NCBI RefSeq assembly: GCF_013409985.1
Contig: NZ_JACCBY010000004.1
Location: forward strand, 1-64,000
Origin: Sphingomonas melonis
Lineage (GTDB): Bacteria; Pseudomonadota; Alphaproteobacteria; Sphingomonadales; Sphingomonadaceae
Direction: 5' to 3'
DNA: 64,000 bases
A model generated the notes under the pieces. The model was not told the origin of the DNA. It did not search any database and saw nothing but the letters and a program-made list of their open reading frames with translations. Within the stretch, counting starts at the first letter, position 1. Every line of letters starts with the position of its first letter. This document shows positions 28,269 through 41,212 of this stretch, in pieces. Position numbers and translations under genes: made by a program.

Positions 28269-29030
28269 ATGTCCGCTAACCCCCAACCCGACGATGCCCT
28301 GGCTCGCTTGCGCGAGGAGCTGGGTGCCGTACGCGGGCCGAAGCTGGCGGTTCTGCCCTTCGACATCGATGCGATCGACACGCGACTCGCCGAGGGCGGA
28401 CTCGTGCTGGGCGGCCTGCACGAGGTGTCGCCGGCGACGCCGACGCTCACCGACGATGCCGCGGCGACGCTGTTTTCGGTCGGCATCGCTGCCCGCGCTG
28501 CCGCGCGGTCCGGCAAGCGCGTGCTCTGGGCGCTGACCCGCTTCGACCTCTACGCCCCCGGTCTGGAGCAGGCCGGGCTCGACCCGGCGACGTTGCTCTT
28601 CGTCGAGGCACGCGACGACAAACAAGTGCTCGCCGTCATGGAAGACGGCCTGCGCCACGGTGGGCTCGCCGCGGTCGTCGGCGAGGTCAAGCGGGCCGAT
28701 ATGGTCGCGACGCGGCGGTTGCAGCTTGCTGCGATGAGCGGCCACGCCCCGGCGCTGCTCGCGCGCCGCTGGCGCAAGGCGGGCGTCGAGCCCCTGTCCG
28801 ATCTCTCGGCGGCGATGACGCGCTGGCGGATCGCCTGCGCGCCCTCCGAGCGGCTGCCGGCACCCGGCGTCGGCCGGGCACGCTGGACCGTCGACCTCGC
28901 GCGCCAGCGCGGCGGTCCTCCCTTCACCCTGCAACTGGAGGCATGCGATGACACGGGTCGCCTCGCTCTACCTGCCGCACCTCGCCATCGAGCGACTGCG
29001 CCGGATAGAGCGACCGCGCGCGCTGCCTGA
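28269..29030 (+). CDS. imuA: translesion mutagenesis protein ImuA
   Basis: A 253-residue RecA-like-fold protein without Walker A. LPFDIDAIDTRLAEGGLVLGGLHEVS is the family N-terminus. GKRVLWALTRFDLYAPGLEQAGLDP and RWRIACAPS with DLARQRGG follow. ImuA partners with ImuB and the polymerase DnaE2 in damage-induced mutagenesis in bacteria lacking UmuDC. It is first gene of imuA-imuB-dnaE2 just downstream of a LexA box. Its last 83 bases overlap imuB in another frame, giving a low-complexity Ala/Arg tail. Confidence 0.93.
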   Translation: MSANPQPDDALARLREELGAVRGPKLAVLPFDIDAIDTRLAEGGLVLGGLHEVSPATPTLTDDAAATLFSVGIAARAAARSGKRVLWALTRFDLYAPGLEQAGLDPATLLFVEARDDKQVLAVMEDGLRHGGLAAVVGEVKRADMVATRRLQLAAMSGHAPALLARRWRKAGVEPLSDLSAAMTRWRIACAPSERLPAPGVGRARWTVDLARQRGGPPFTLQLEACDDTGRLALPAAPRHRATAPDRATARAA

Positions 29031-30737
29031 ACCGCAGCCTGCGCCATTGCTGCCGATCGACGACGACCCCGGTGCCTGCTCGGTACCGCGGGGCGGCGGC
29101 TGGCGCCCGGGCGCGCGATGGGCGCGCGACGACGGCGCACGCGCAGCGATCGAAGAGCAGGCTGCGGCACTGCCGCGCCACCAGCAGCCGACGATGCGCG
29201 AGCTCGGCCGGCGCTCCGAGGCGGCGGATCATCCGTTCAAGCGACCGGTGTCGGCAGGAAGCACGCGCAGCCCGTTGCCGGTGGCCGTGCCGGTTGCGCA
29301 CGCGGTGCCGCTGGTCCTCGCCGAGCAGGCCGGTCAACGCCACGTTATCACCGCCGCCTGTCCCGCCGCGCTTTCGCTCGGCCTGATACCCGGCATGGCG
29401 GTGACGCAGGCGCGCGCGCTGGTGGCAGAGCTTGACGTGCGTGCCGCCGATCCCGCCGCCGATCGCGCTGTGCTCGACAGCCTCGCGCTGCATGCGGTGC
29501 GGCATTGGACACCCACTGCGGCGGCAAGTGGCGCGGACGGGCTGTGGATCGAGCTGACCGGTACGGCGCACCTTCATGGTGGCGAGGCGCGCTTCTGCCA
29601 GCGGCTGGTCCGCTTCTGCCGGCGCTTCGGCTATACCGCACGCGTCGCGGTGGCGGGAACGCCGGGCGCCGCGCACGCCCTCGCACGGTTCGGGCGTGAC
29701 GCGATCAGCGCCATCCCGAACGGCGGCGAGGCGCAGGCGCTCGCCGGACTGCCGCCCGCGGCGCTTCGCCTGACGCCCGAGGCGCTGACCGCCGCGGCGC
29801 GGTTCGGGCTCGACCGGATCGCCGATCTGCTGCCGCTGCCGCGCGGGCCCCTCGCGCGCCGGCTGGGGCTCGCCAGCGTGCGCCGTCTCGACGAGGCGCT
29901 TGGTCGGGTGGCGGAACCGATCGTGCCGGTCGTGCCGGAGGAGACGCCACTGGCCCGTCGCCGCCTGCTCGAGCCGATCGTTACCGCCGAGGCGATCGAA
30001 CAGGTCATCCGCGATCTTCTCACCGATATGATCGGGCTGCTGCAGGAGCGCGGCGCCGGCGCCCGCACGTTGCTGCTCGTCATCGAGCGGATCGACGGCA
30101 GCGAGCAGCGGCTCGCCATCGGTACGTCGCGACCGACGCGCGACGCGGCCCATCTCGCCCGCCTCTTCCACCTAAGGATCGAGACGATCGATCCGGGCGA
30201 CGGCATCGAGACGATGCGGCTCGCCGCCACCCGCACCGATCCGCTCGGCGCGACCGCGCTCGCTGCCAGCCTCGCCGGCGACGATGCGCCGCCGGATGTA
30301 GCGACATTGGTCGACCAGATCGGCGGCCGCGTCGGCGAGGCCGCGCTGTTCACCGCCGCACCGGTAGAGAGCGACGTGCCCGAACGCGCTGTCCGCCGCA
30401 CCGCGCCGCTCGCTGCCCCGACGGGCTGGCCGGCGTGGCGGCGGCCGGTGCGGCTCCTCAATCGGCCCGAGCCGCTTATCGGCGTGCTGGCCTTGCTGCC
30501 GGACGCGCCGCCCCGCCGCTTCACCTGGCGTGGCCGGGTCCATGCCGTCGTTGCCAGTGACGGGCCCGAGCGCATCCACGGCGAATGGTGGCGGCGCGAC
30601 GGCGAGCTATGGGCGGTGCGCGACTATTTCCGCGTCGAGGACGATACCGGCGCGCGCTTCTGGCTGTTCCGCCGCGGCGATGGCGTCGATGGCGCGACCG
30701 GCGACCTCAGCTGGTATTTGCATGGGCTGTTCGGCTG

Positions 30738-30738
<1 letters not shown>
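28948..30738 (+). CDS. imuB: Y-family polymerase-like protein ImuB
   Basis: A 596-residue Y-family homologue starting [19 protein letters not shown]. Polymerase-like sections follow ([50 protein letters not shown]), with [13 protein letters not shown] and the C-terminal [12 protein letters not shown] and [17 protein letters not shown]. As usual for ImuB the acidic catalytic set is not evident, so it is probably an inactive adaptor that links DnaE2 to the clamp. An unusual Pro/Arg-rich insert of about 75 residues (roughly 30-108) follows the first motif. It overlaps imuA by 83 bases and dnaE2 by one. Confidence 0.93.
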
Positions 30739-34010
<3,272 letters not shown>

Positions 34011-34013
34011 TCG

Positions 34014-34277
34014 GTGTCGCGCCATCAGCGGATCATCATCGACTTGTCGCTCCATATCCTCCGCGCCGCCGCTGCGCGGTCGGACAAGGGGAAAGTCGAC
34101 ACGATCGAGGTGCGGCTCGCGCTGCGCTGTCTCGTCGCGCATTGCCCCGAACGCTGGCCGCTCGACATGTTCTGGAACTCCGCTGGGACGGATCATGATA
34201 TCGGGCGGGCGCAGGGCTGCACCGCCGCACTGAATGGCATAGTTCGGCAGGTCGAAGGCGTCTGTCGCTTGTTTTGA
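34014..34277 (+). CDS. hypothetical protein downstream of dnaE2
   Basis: An 87-residue frame starting with GTG at 34014, three bases after the dnaE2 stop. MSRHQRIIIDLSLHILRAA, DTIEVRLALRCLVAHCPERWPL and a short C-terminal helix look like a folded small protein. I do not recognise the family. Its position suggests it is a tail gene of the SOS operon, though no ribosome site is obvious. Confidence 0.5.
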   Translation: MSRHQRIIIDLSLHILRAAAARSDKGKVDTIEVRLALRCLVAHCPERWPLDMFWNSAGTDHDIGRAQGCTAALNGIVRQVEGVCRLF

Positions 34278-34492
34278 CCCGCTTGTGGATATCCAAAGCG
34301 AACGGGTGGCTTTTCAAAGCGGCCGTTTGTTCAACGAGCGATCCGGGGGCCGCGATCTCACGGCCAACGGCCCTAGAACCGAGCCTAGCCCGCTTTGGCC
34401 CCCGTCAGACGTTCCCAGTTTGCGAAGGCGAAACCACGGCGAGCCGTGTCGTCCAAGTCGACGGTTCCGAGGAAGTGACGTGCTCCCCGTTT

Positions 34493-35613
34493 TCAGGCCG
34501 CTGATAAGTTAGCTTCGGTGTCTTCAAGCCCCTGGCGGGGGCGGTTGGTGAACTCGGCGGGTGCCATGCCGCCGAGGCTGCTGTGCGGACGCACGGTGTT
34601 GTAGTCCGTCCGCCATGCCTCGATGATCCGCCTCGCCACAGCCAGCGAGGGGAACAGGTGCTCGTTCAGGCACTCGTCGCGCAAGCGACCATTGAACGAT
34701 TCCACAAAGCCGTTCTGCTGCGGCTTCCCGGGCGCAATGTAATGCCACTCGACGCCAGTGTCCTGACACCAGGCGAGCACGGCATGACTGGTCAGTTCGG
34801 TGCCATTGTCGCTGACGACCATGCACGGCAGCCCGCGACGCTCCGCAATTGTGGTGAGTTCGCGGACGACACGCCGGCCTGACAACGAGGTGTCGACGAT
34901 GCACGCCAGGCATTCCCGGCTGTAGTCGTCGATGACGTTGAGCACGCGGAACCGCCGGCCGCAGGCCAATGCATCCGATACGAAGTCGAGCGACCAGCGC
35001 TGGTTGGGTCCCTGCGGGATTGCCATAGGCGCCCGCGTGCCCAACGCCCGTTTCCGGCCGCCACGCTTGCGCACCGTCAGCCGCTCCTCGCGATACAGCC
35101 GGTACACCTTCTTCAGGTTCATGCCCTTGCCTTCGCGCCTGAGCAGGATCGCCAGCCGGCGATAGCCGAACCGGCGACGCTCGTTGGCGATCTCGCGCAT
35201 CCGCTCGCGGACAGCATCGTCCTTTCCGCGAAGCGGCTCATATTGCCACGCCGACCGGTTGACCCCGACCAGCCTGCAGGCGCGACGCTCGGAGAAGCCG
35301 TGGTCGGTCATCAGCTTCTCCACCGCAGCGTAGCGATCCACAGACCGGGTCAGTTTTTTCCGAGCAGATCCTTCAGCGCCGACACGTCCAGCATCGACTC
35401 CGCCAGAAGCTTCTTCAGTCGCCGGTTCTCGTCCTCCAGCGTGCGCAACCGCGCCGCCTCCGACACGGTCATTCCGCCGTATTTCGCCTTCCAGTTGTAG
35501 AACGTCGCATCGCTGATCCCGTGCTTCCGGCACAGCTCGGCGGTCTTCACGCCAGCCTCGTGCTCACGCAGCACGCCTATGATCTGATCCTCGGTAAATC
35601 GGCCTCGCCGCAT
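34493..35613 (-). CDS. IS3-family transposase OrfAB (frameshift fusion)
   Basis: The catalytic part, fused to OrfA by a -1 shift, ends at 34493. It has HTH_21-like sequence ([20 protein letters not shown]), then the DDE triad: Asp in [10 protein letters not shown], Asp in [10 protein letters not shown] and Glu in [17 protein letters not shown]. The frame joins OrfA at the slippery heptamer A_AAA_AAC (plus-strand GTTTTTT at 35353-35359), giving ...[11 protein letters not shown]. It cuts and joins the element ends. The reading frame is intact, so the element may be active. Confidence 0.9.
35350..35613 (-). CDS. IS3-family OrfA
   Basis: An 87-residue DNA-binding protein starting [21 protein letters not shown]. 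The helix-turn-helix [25 protein letters not shown] and a leucine-zipper-like [17 protein letters not shown] follow, as in HTH_8 OrfA proteins. It ends at TGA directly after the slippery AAAAAAC that makes the OrfAB fusion. Confidence 0.93.
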   Translation of the reverse strand: MRRGRFTEDQIIGVLREHEAGVKTAELCRKHGISDATFYNWKAKYGGMTVSEAARLRTLEDENRRLKKLLAESMLDVSALKDLLGKN

Positions 35614-35744
35614 CGCTCGTCTCCATCTGACGAGCTAACTTACCAATGGCATGATTGCCGGGGAGCACGTCAAGCGCCACCGCATTGCCACTCGCCGCCT
35701 GATCAGGCTGACCGTTCTGTCGGCAGCATGATCGGGAACTGTTT

Positions 35745-35772
35745 GCCGGCTGCGCACGCTGCGACAGCCGGC
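35745..35772. terminator. hairpin downstream of HU gene
   Basis: GCCGGCTG-CGCA pairs with TGCG-A-CAGCCGGC around a CGC loop: 12 base pairs with one bulge, starting 8 bases after the HU stop. No T tract follows in the minus direction, so it is a probable but not certain terminator. Confidence 0.5.
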
Positions 35773-35779
35773 ATGCGTA

Positions 35780-36055
35780 TTAGCCGTTGAGTGCGTCCTT
35801 GACCGCCTTGGCGGGGACGAACGTCAGCTTCTTCGAAGCAGCGATCGGGATCGTCTCACCTGTCGAAGGGTTGCGACCTTCGCGCGCAGGGCTGTCCTTG
35901 ACCTTGAACTTGCCAAATCCGGCGAGCGAAACCTCGTCGCCCTTCGAGGCTGCCAAGACGATGGCAGCCAGCAGGCCGTCGACAACCTTGCGGGCGTCTG
36001 CCTTGCTCATGGCGTGGTCGGAAACGAGCGTTTCGGCAAGATCGGCATTATTCAC
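35780..36055 (-). CDS. HU-family DNA-binding protein
   Basis: A 91-residue histone-like protein. ADLAETLVSDHAMSKADARKVVDGL forms the dimerising helices, followed by EVSLAGFGKFKVKDSPAREGRNPSTGETIPI, which is the HU/IHF signature with the beta-arm Pro, and KLTFVPAKAVKDALNG. It lacks the features that separate IHF alpha and beta, so HU is the better call. It bends and compacts DNA. It is monocistronic, with a hairpin after the stop. Confidence 0.95.
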   Translation of the reverse strand: MNNADLAETLVSDHAMSKADARKVVDGLLAAIVLAASKGDEVSLAGFGKFKVKDSPAREGRNPSTGETIPIAASKKLTFVPAKAVKDALNG

Positions 36056-36131
36056 GTTGGTATTCTCTACTTATAACGCGCCGCCCGTAGCGGCTTCGAA
36101 GTGAAATGGCGATTGCTGCCCGATGGCCCGA

Positions 36132-37418
36132 TCAGGCTCTCGACAGCTTGCTCGCAATGTCTTCGATCGCCGCTGCGAGCGCGTCCATCTGCTCTGCACT
36201 GTTGAACAGACCTGGTGTTACGCGAACACAGGAGCCCCGCATCACCCCGCTGCGGTAAACGGTGAAGATCCGATGCTTCTCGAACAGTTGGCGCGCGAGC
36301 GCAGCGTTTGCCGCATCGCTGGTTACGCCATGGAGGCGGAAAGACGTGATGCCCCCATGAAGCTCTGCATCATCCGGCGTTAGGACCTCGACCCGAGGTA
36401 ATCGACGCACACGGCTGACCCACCGGTCGCGCAACATGTTGAGCCGGGCAGCGCGGCGACCAGCGCCTATCGAGCGCTGAAACCTCAGCGCTGCCGGCAA
36501 CGTCAGCTGGGCGGCGAAATCGACGGTGCCGGTGTGCACCCGCGACTGGACGCCGTCACGCATCGTGGCATCGTTGGCCGAATCCGGATCGATGCGATCA
36601 AGCGCCGAGCGCCGTACGTACATCGCGCCGACGCCGAGCGGATTGCCAAGCCACTTGTGGCAGTTGAGGCCAATGAAGTCACAGTCGAGATCAGGAAGGG
36701 CGAAGTCGAGCTGACCCCAGCTGTGGGCGGCATCGACGATGGTGTCGATGCTGCGGGCGCGAGCGGCCGCAGCAATCTCCCTTACTGGTATCACCAAGCC
36801 GGTGCGGTGACTGAGATGGGTCAGCAGCACCAGCCGCATTCTGGGATTAGCATCGAATGCCGCAGTGTAGGCGGCGACCAACGACTGTCTGGTGGCGGGT
36901 TCCGGCAGAGCGATCTTGATCACCGTCACGCCGCGGCGTGCATGAAGGCTCTCCATGCATGCCTGCATGCTGTCATAGTCAAGGTCGGCGTAGAGAACCG
37001 CATCCCCCGGCTTCAGACGGTTATATCCGAGGATCAGCGCCTTCAACGCTTCCGTAGCGTTGCGGGTAAGGGCGACATCCTCCGCGGGCACGCTCAACTC
37101 GGTCGCAAGATCCGCCTTGCCGGCGATTAGATCTCCGACCAAGCCGCGCCTTGCATAGTAGCTGGTGTCGCGGTTCACCCGTTCCACGAGACGCAGATAC
37201 TCGGCCAGCACCGGTCGTGGCATGGTGCCCCAATTGCCGTTCTCGAGCTGGATGACGTCGGATGGCACATCGTATTGTGCCGCGATGCCCTTCCAGAAGG
37301 CTTCATCGGTAGCGGACGATGCCGACGAAGCCGGGGCCATGGACGCCGCGACATGAGCGACGGGCAAGCCGATGGCCGCTCCCATGATGCCGCGGCGTCC
37401 AATGCACAGATCTCGCAT
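36132..37418 (-). CDS. Tat-exported PLP-dependent class V aminotransferase-like enzyme (PvdN/isopenicillin-N-epimerase type)
   Basis: A 428-residue PLP enzyme. The N-terminus LCIGRRGIMGAAIGLPVAHVAASMAPASS has a twin-arginine signal, so it is probably folded in the cytoplasm and exported. The catalytic lysine is in GLNCHKWLGNPLG; TRNATEALKALI, THLSHRTGLVIPV and VDAAHSWGQ hold cofactor contacts. This is the isopenicillin N epimerase-like branch of class V, which includes periplasmic PvdN of pyoverdine maturation. Its start shares an A with the stop of the upstream TonB receptor gene (TGATG), so the two act together. The substrate is unknown; a peptide or siderophore is inferred. Confidence 0.85.
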   Translation of the reverse strand: MRDLCIGRRGIMGAAIGLPVAHVAASMAPASSASSATDEAFWKGIAAQYDVPSDVIQLENGNWGTMPRPVLAEYLRLVERVNRDTSYYARRGLVGDLIAGKADLATELSVPAEDVALTRNATEALKALILGYNRLKPGDAVLYADLDYDSMQACMESLHARRGVTVIKIALPEPATRQSLVAAYTAAFDANPRMRLVLLTHLSHRTGLVIPVREIAAAARARSIDTIVDAAHSWGQLDFALPDLDCDFIGLNCHKWLGNPLGVGAMYVRRSALDRIDPDSANDATMRDGVQSRVHTGTVDFAAQLTLPAALRFQRSIGAGRRAARLNMLRDRWVSRVRRLPRVEVLTPDDAELHGGITSFRLHGVTSDAANAALARQLFEKHRIFTVYRSGVMRGSCVRVTPGLFNSAEQMDALAAAIEDIASKLSRA

Positions 37419-39820
37419 CAGAAGCGCATTCCGATCCGGACGTAGTAGTTGCCGCCGTCCGTGTCGTAAGGCGCATTGCGGGAATAGACGAGACCGCGGG
37501 ACGCCTGGAAAACGGCTTCGTCCGGGTAGGTGTTGAAGACGTTCTCGGCCCCACCGCGGAGCGTGAAGTGATCGTCGAGCCGGATGCTCGCGGATACGTC
37601 CACCATCGTCATCGAGCCGAAGCGCTGGAAGATCGTGCCGGTCGCGTTGCCGGTCGAGTCCTCCCAGCCGCCGTAATAGCGGCCGCGTACCAGCAGCCCG
37701 ACAGGGCCGATATCGTAGCCGGCGGTCGCCACGCCATTGTGCTGTGGCAAACGCTGCTCGAAAATGCGCCGCTGCGCGTCGTTGCCGATGGCTGCGCTCG
37801 CCCCGGTCGTGACCTTGGTCTGGTTGTAATTATAGGCAACGCTCAGGTTAGCCCGACCAGCTCCGATCTGGCGCACATAAGTGAGCACCGCATCGATACC
37901 GCGCGTGCGCGTGTCGAAGTCGTTGGTGAAATAGCTAAGCGAGGTATAGCGCTGCGGATTAGCAAAGGACGCCGGTACCATGAAGGTGCGGGACTCGCTA
38001 AACCGGTCGTCGACCTCGATCTGGTACAGATCGACGCTGCCGCTGAGCCCGATCCTTGTTTGGAATGTGAGGCCCGCGGTCGCCGTTCTCGATGTCTCGG
38101 GCTTCAGCGCCTTGGCACCAAGCGCGATCGCCAGAGGATCGGATGGCGACAGCCTTCCCTGGTTGAAGACCTGCAGCGTGACCGTGTCGAGGCCCTGCGT
38201 TGTGGACGTGGTGTTGAGCTGCGCCGGAGTGGGAGCGCGGAAGCCGGTGGAGTAGGTGGTCCGCGCCGCCAGGCCGGTGATCGGCTCGACACGTGCCGAC
38301 AGCTTGTAGTTGAAGGTATCACCGAAGTTCGAGAAGTCCTCGTACCGCCCCGCCGCGCCCAGCGTCAGCGCAGTGACCGGCTTCCACTCGAGATCGAGAT
38401 ATCCTGCATAGCTCTCCTGGTCCCACTCGCCCGCCCGCTGCGGGCCGAAGCCGGGAAAGCCGTTGGAGCTGGGAGCGAGTCCGAAGGCTGCCCCGGGACC
38501 TATCGCGTAGGATGCAGGATCGCCGAGCCCCACTTGGTAGGTCTCGACCCGCCGCTCGGCGCCGAACGCCACGTTGACCGGTTCCGCGGTGCCGACGGGC
38601 AGGCGATAGACGAAGTCCGCGTTGAGATTGAACTCTCGCTGCTCCAGCCGCCCCAGGTAGAAGCTGGTCGGGCTGACAGGCCCAAGCGACGCGTTGAGAC
38701 TTTCACCCAATGTATATTCAATCCGGCTGCGGCCGAAAGAGGCACTCAGGTCGTAGGTCAACGGCTCCGCGATGGTGCCCTTGGCACCCGTCACTGACTG
38801 GTAGTCGCTGAACGTGGTGCCGAGCCGGGGCGTGAAGCCCAGCGGATAGATGCTGTTGAAGGAAAAGCCAGGGAAGGCCTGTGTCGCGCGATACACGCTC
38901 GCCGTGCCGTCGGGGTTGCGCCAGTTGAAGTCCGTCAGCCCCTCGCCCTGCTGGACGGTGCCGAATGCATACAACGTCAGGGCATCGGCGAAATCGTAAT
39001 GGGCGTTGACGGCACCTTCGACACGCTCTTGGTCGGGCTGCCCCCAGCGTTGAACGGGGTTAGGCAGGGTCAGCTGCGGATGTGCGGCCTGGAAGGCGAT
39101 GGCATCTGGCCGCTGACGCGACCGCGAGGTCGCCTCGGCATGGTCGTACTGACCGGTGAACACCAGGCTGCCACCGTCACCCAGGGCGATCCCGCCACGC
39201 AGGCCGGTCTGATACTCGTCGCCGTCGCCCCGGTAGTATTGGGAATACTGGCCGAACGCCTCCATTCCAGGCTCGGCGTCGAGCACGATGTTGACGACGC
39301 CGGCGATGGCGTCGGAGCCGTATTGCGCCGACGCGCCATCGCGCAGCACTTCGACACGCCCGATCGATAACGGAGGGATGCCAGCGAGATCGGGAGCCTG
39401 CGCACCACGCGTCCCGAGCAAGGCCGAGCGATGGTAGCGTTTGCCGTTGATCAGGACGAGCGTCTGATCCGCGGAGAGACCGCGAAGCGTGGCCGGACGG
39501 ACGAAGGCCTGCCCGTCGGCTGCTGGGAGACGCTGTACATTGAACGATGGCAGCAACTGCGCCAGCGTGTCCGACAGGTCATTGGAGATCGTGGATCCGA
39601 TCGCCTGCCTGGAGAGCACGTCCACTGGTGCAAGGGTGTCGAACTGCGTGCGGCCGCGATCACGGGTGCCGGTCACGACGATTGTGTCGTCCGGTGCCGC
39701 AGCAGTCATTTCATCTGCCGACGGAACTGCCACCGGCTGAGGAGCAAGCGTCTGGGCGTTGGCAGACGAATAGGCGAGCAGCTGCAGCGCGCTGGCTACG
39801 CTGACACTCAATAATTTCAT
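37418..39820 (-). CDS. TonB-dependent receptor
   Basis: An 800-residue outer-membrane receptor. The signal peptide ends SSANA-Q. A TonB-box-like TIVVTGTRD leads to a plug with LAQLLPSFNVQRLP, ATLRGLSADQTLVLINGKRYH and VEVLRDGASAQYGSDAIAGVVNIVL, followed by a beta-barrel ending in RIGMRF with terminal Phe. It belongs to the general Cir-like receptor group rather than the sugar group at 8012. It is co-translated with the exported PLP enzyme. A peptide- or amine-containing ligand is inference. Confidence 0.93.
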   Translation of the reverse strand: MKLLSVSVASALQLLAYSSANAQTLAPQPVAVPSADEMTAAAPDDTIVVTGTRDRGRTQFDTLAPVDVLSRQAIGSTISNDLSDTLAQLLPSFNVQRLPAADGQAFVRPATLRGLSADQTLVLINGKRYHRSALLGTRGAQAPDLAGIPPLSIGRVEVLRDGASAQYGSDAIAGVVNIVLDAEPGMEAFGQYSQYYRGDGDEYQTGLRGGIALGDGGSLVFTGQYDHAEATSRSRQRPDAIAFQAAHPQLTLPNPVQRWGQPDQERVEGAVNAHYDFADALTLYAFGTVQQGEGLTDFNWRNPDGTASVYRATQAFPGFSFNSIYPLGFTPRLGTTFSDYQSVTGAKGTIAEPLTYDLSASFGRSRIEYTLGESLNASLGPVSPTSFYLGRLEQREFNLNADFVYRLPVGTAEPVNVAFGAERRVETYQVGLGDPASYAIGPGAAFGLAPSSNGFPGFGPQRAGEWDQESYAGYLDLEWKPVTALTLGAAGRYEDFSNFGDTFNYKLSARVEPITGLAARTTYSTGFRAPTPAQLNTTSTTQGLDTVTLQVFNQGRLSPSDPLAIALGAKALKPETSRTATAGLTFQTRIGLSGSVDLYQIEVDDRFSESRTFMVPASFANPQRYTSLSYFTNDFDTRTRGIDAVLTYVRQIGAGRANLSVAYNYNQTKVTTGASAAIGNDAQRRIFEQRLPQHNGVATAGYDIGPVGLLVRGRYYGGWEDSTGNATGTIFQRFGSMTMVDVSASIRLDDHFTLRGGAENVFNTYPDEAVFQASRGLVYSRNAPYDTDGGNYYVRIGMRF

Positions 39821-40174
39821 GGTTCCCCCAGGGACGTTCAGGCCTTCGTGGCTCTGAGCGACGCCCTAGGTCGCCGACGTTGCACAGCGGTGACGGCGCT
39901 CTTGCGGATTTAAGTCATACCCCTGACTGCCGGCCCGTCCCGTACGAATCAGGCTGACCCAAAATCGGCCGTTCAGTGCAAGCGTAGCGCTACTCGCAAG
40001 CGGTCGCTCGTTCATGTCCAAGGACCCTTTTCTGGAACAGGCAAACATACCCGGCCCCACCGCCTTCCGGCGTGGACCTAAGGGCCGATCTCCAGCGCCC
40101 GCCAGCCGACAAAGGCCGGGCCCGCGAAGCGATTGTGCTCGTTGAGCTTTCCACAGCGACAAGGCGGAGACGGC
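39821..40174. other. divergent intergenic region, 354 bases
   Basis: It separates the TonB receptor start from the alpha/beta hydrolase start. A 10-bp palindrome GTAGCGCTAC lies at 39984-39993. I see no Fur-box-like sequence and no supported gene; short antisense frames look spurious. Confidence 0.5.
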
Positions 40175-40948
40175 ATGAACACGATTGAGCGAGGCGCTGG
40201 ACGCACGCTGCTTCTGATCCACGGCCTGGGCGGGAGTTGGCAATCGTGGAGCACCGTCTTGGACCCACTCAGCGCCTCGCGAAAGGTCATCGCGGTCGAC
40301 CTTCCCGGCCATGGGGCTACCCATGCCGAGTCCGACAGCGGGACGTTTGATGGTTTGGTCGGCAGCGTCGAGCGTTACATCGCGGAGGCTGGCTTGTCTG
40401 GCGTCGATGTTGTCGGCAGTTCCATGGGCGCGCGGATTGTACTTGAGCTCGCGCGGCGCGGACTCGTCGGCAACGTGGTCGCGCTTGATCCTGGTGGCTT
40501 CTGGCGAGGCTGGGAGCGCACCTTCTTCAGAACCACCATCGGCGCCTCCGGTCGCTTGCTGCGGGCCATTCGGCCCGGCCTGCCGGCGTTGAGCCGGAAC
40601 TTAGCGTCGCGCACGGCGCTGCTCGCTCAGCTCTCTGCGCGTCCTTGGGCGCTTGACGGGGAGACCGTCGCGACTGAGCTGGAAGGTCTCAGTAAGATGC
40701 CGACATTCGATGCGCTGGTCCGGAGCCTTGCCACGGGACCTGAGCAGTCCGGCCCCGCCGCCGCCGGTACCGGCCGGGTCGTCATCGGGTGGGGCAGGCA
40801 CGACCGGCTCTGCCTCCCCAGACAGGCTGCGCGCGCGCAGGCAGCCTTTCCCGGCGCCGAGCTGCACTGGTTTGATGGCAGCGGGCACTTTCCGATGTGG
40901 GACACGCCGGAGGAGACAGTCGCCGTCATTCTCGACGCGACGAGGTAA
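40175..40948 (+). CDS. alpha/beta-hydrolase
   Basis: A 257-residue cytoplasmic hydrolase. The ATG at 40175 follows AAGGCGGAGA. The oxyanion region is in LLLIHGLGGSWQSW, the nucleophile elbow is VVGSSMGARIVLELA (Gly-Ser-Ser-Met-Gly, Ser in the middle), the acid is likely Asp in GWGRHDRLC, and the His is in FDGSGHFPMWDTPEE. The fold and size fit small ester or C-C bond hydrolases (MhpC-like). The substrate is unknown. It is divergent from the TonB receptor and not obviously in an operon. Confidence 0.88.
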   Translation: MNTIERGAGRTLLLIHGLGGSWQSWSTVLDPLSASRKVIAVDLPGHGATHAESDSGTFDGLVGSVERYIAEAGLSGVDVVGSSMGARIVLELARRGLVGNVVALDPGGFWRGWERTFFRTTIGASGRLLRAIRPGLPALSRNLASRTALLAQLSARPWALDGETVATELEGLSKMPTFDALVRSLATGPEQSGPAAAGTGRVVIGWGRHDRLCLPRQAARAQAAFPGAELHWFDGSGHFPMWDTPEETVAVILDATR

Positions 40949-41212
40949 AGCCCACCCGCTGGACGGCTTGATTGCGCGATGATGGCAGCATCGACCCAGA
41001 TTCGGCCGCTCGCTGCCTCTCCAAGGCTTCTCAACTCCGGACATACATTCAGCATTTGCTTTCCAACTCCGGCCCGCAGACCTTCGGTTGGGAGAGAGAG
41101 CGATACCGCACAGGAGCCGATACTGGCGGCCCTCGCCAACGCGATCGCCGATGCGGCTGCGCAGGTGTCGTCAAACTCCGCCTGCGCGAAGGACGACATT
41201 TCAAGGATGGGG

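Larger units (their letters stand above)
34476..35672 (-). mobile_element. IS3-family insertion sequence (IS407-like group)
   Basis: A 1197-bp element with inverted ends: TGACGTGCTCCCCG at 34476-34489 and its complement at 35659-35672, with a second matching block (TAAGTTAGCT) near both inner ends. It carries the two overlapping transposase frames of IS3 elements on the minus strand. The start TGA..TGC.CCCC resembles IS407-group termini. The flanks (GAAG left, AGCG right) show no direct target repeat. Confidence 0.9.

Noticed and set aside
39984-39993. Palindrome GTAGCGCTAC as a Fur or other iron-responsive box for the TonB receptor
   Set aside because: It does not resemble a Fur box and its arms are only five bases, so it is not distinguishable from chance in GC-rich DNA.
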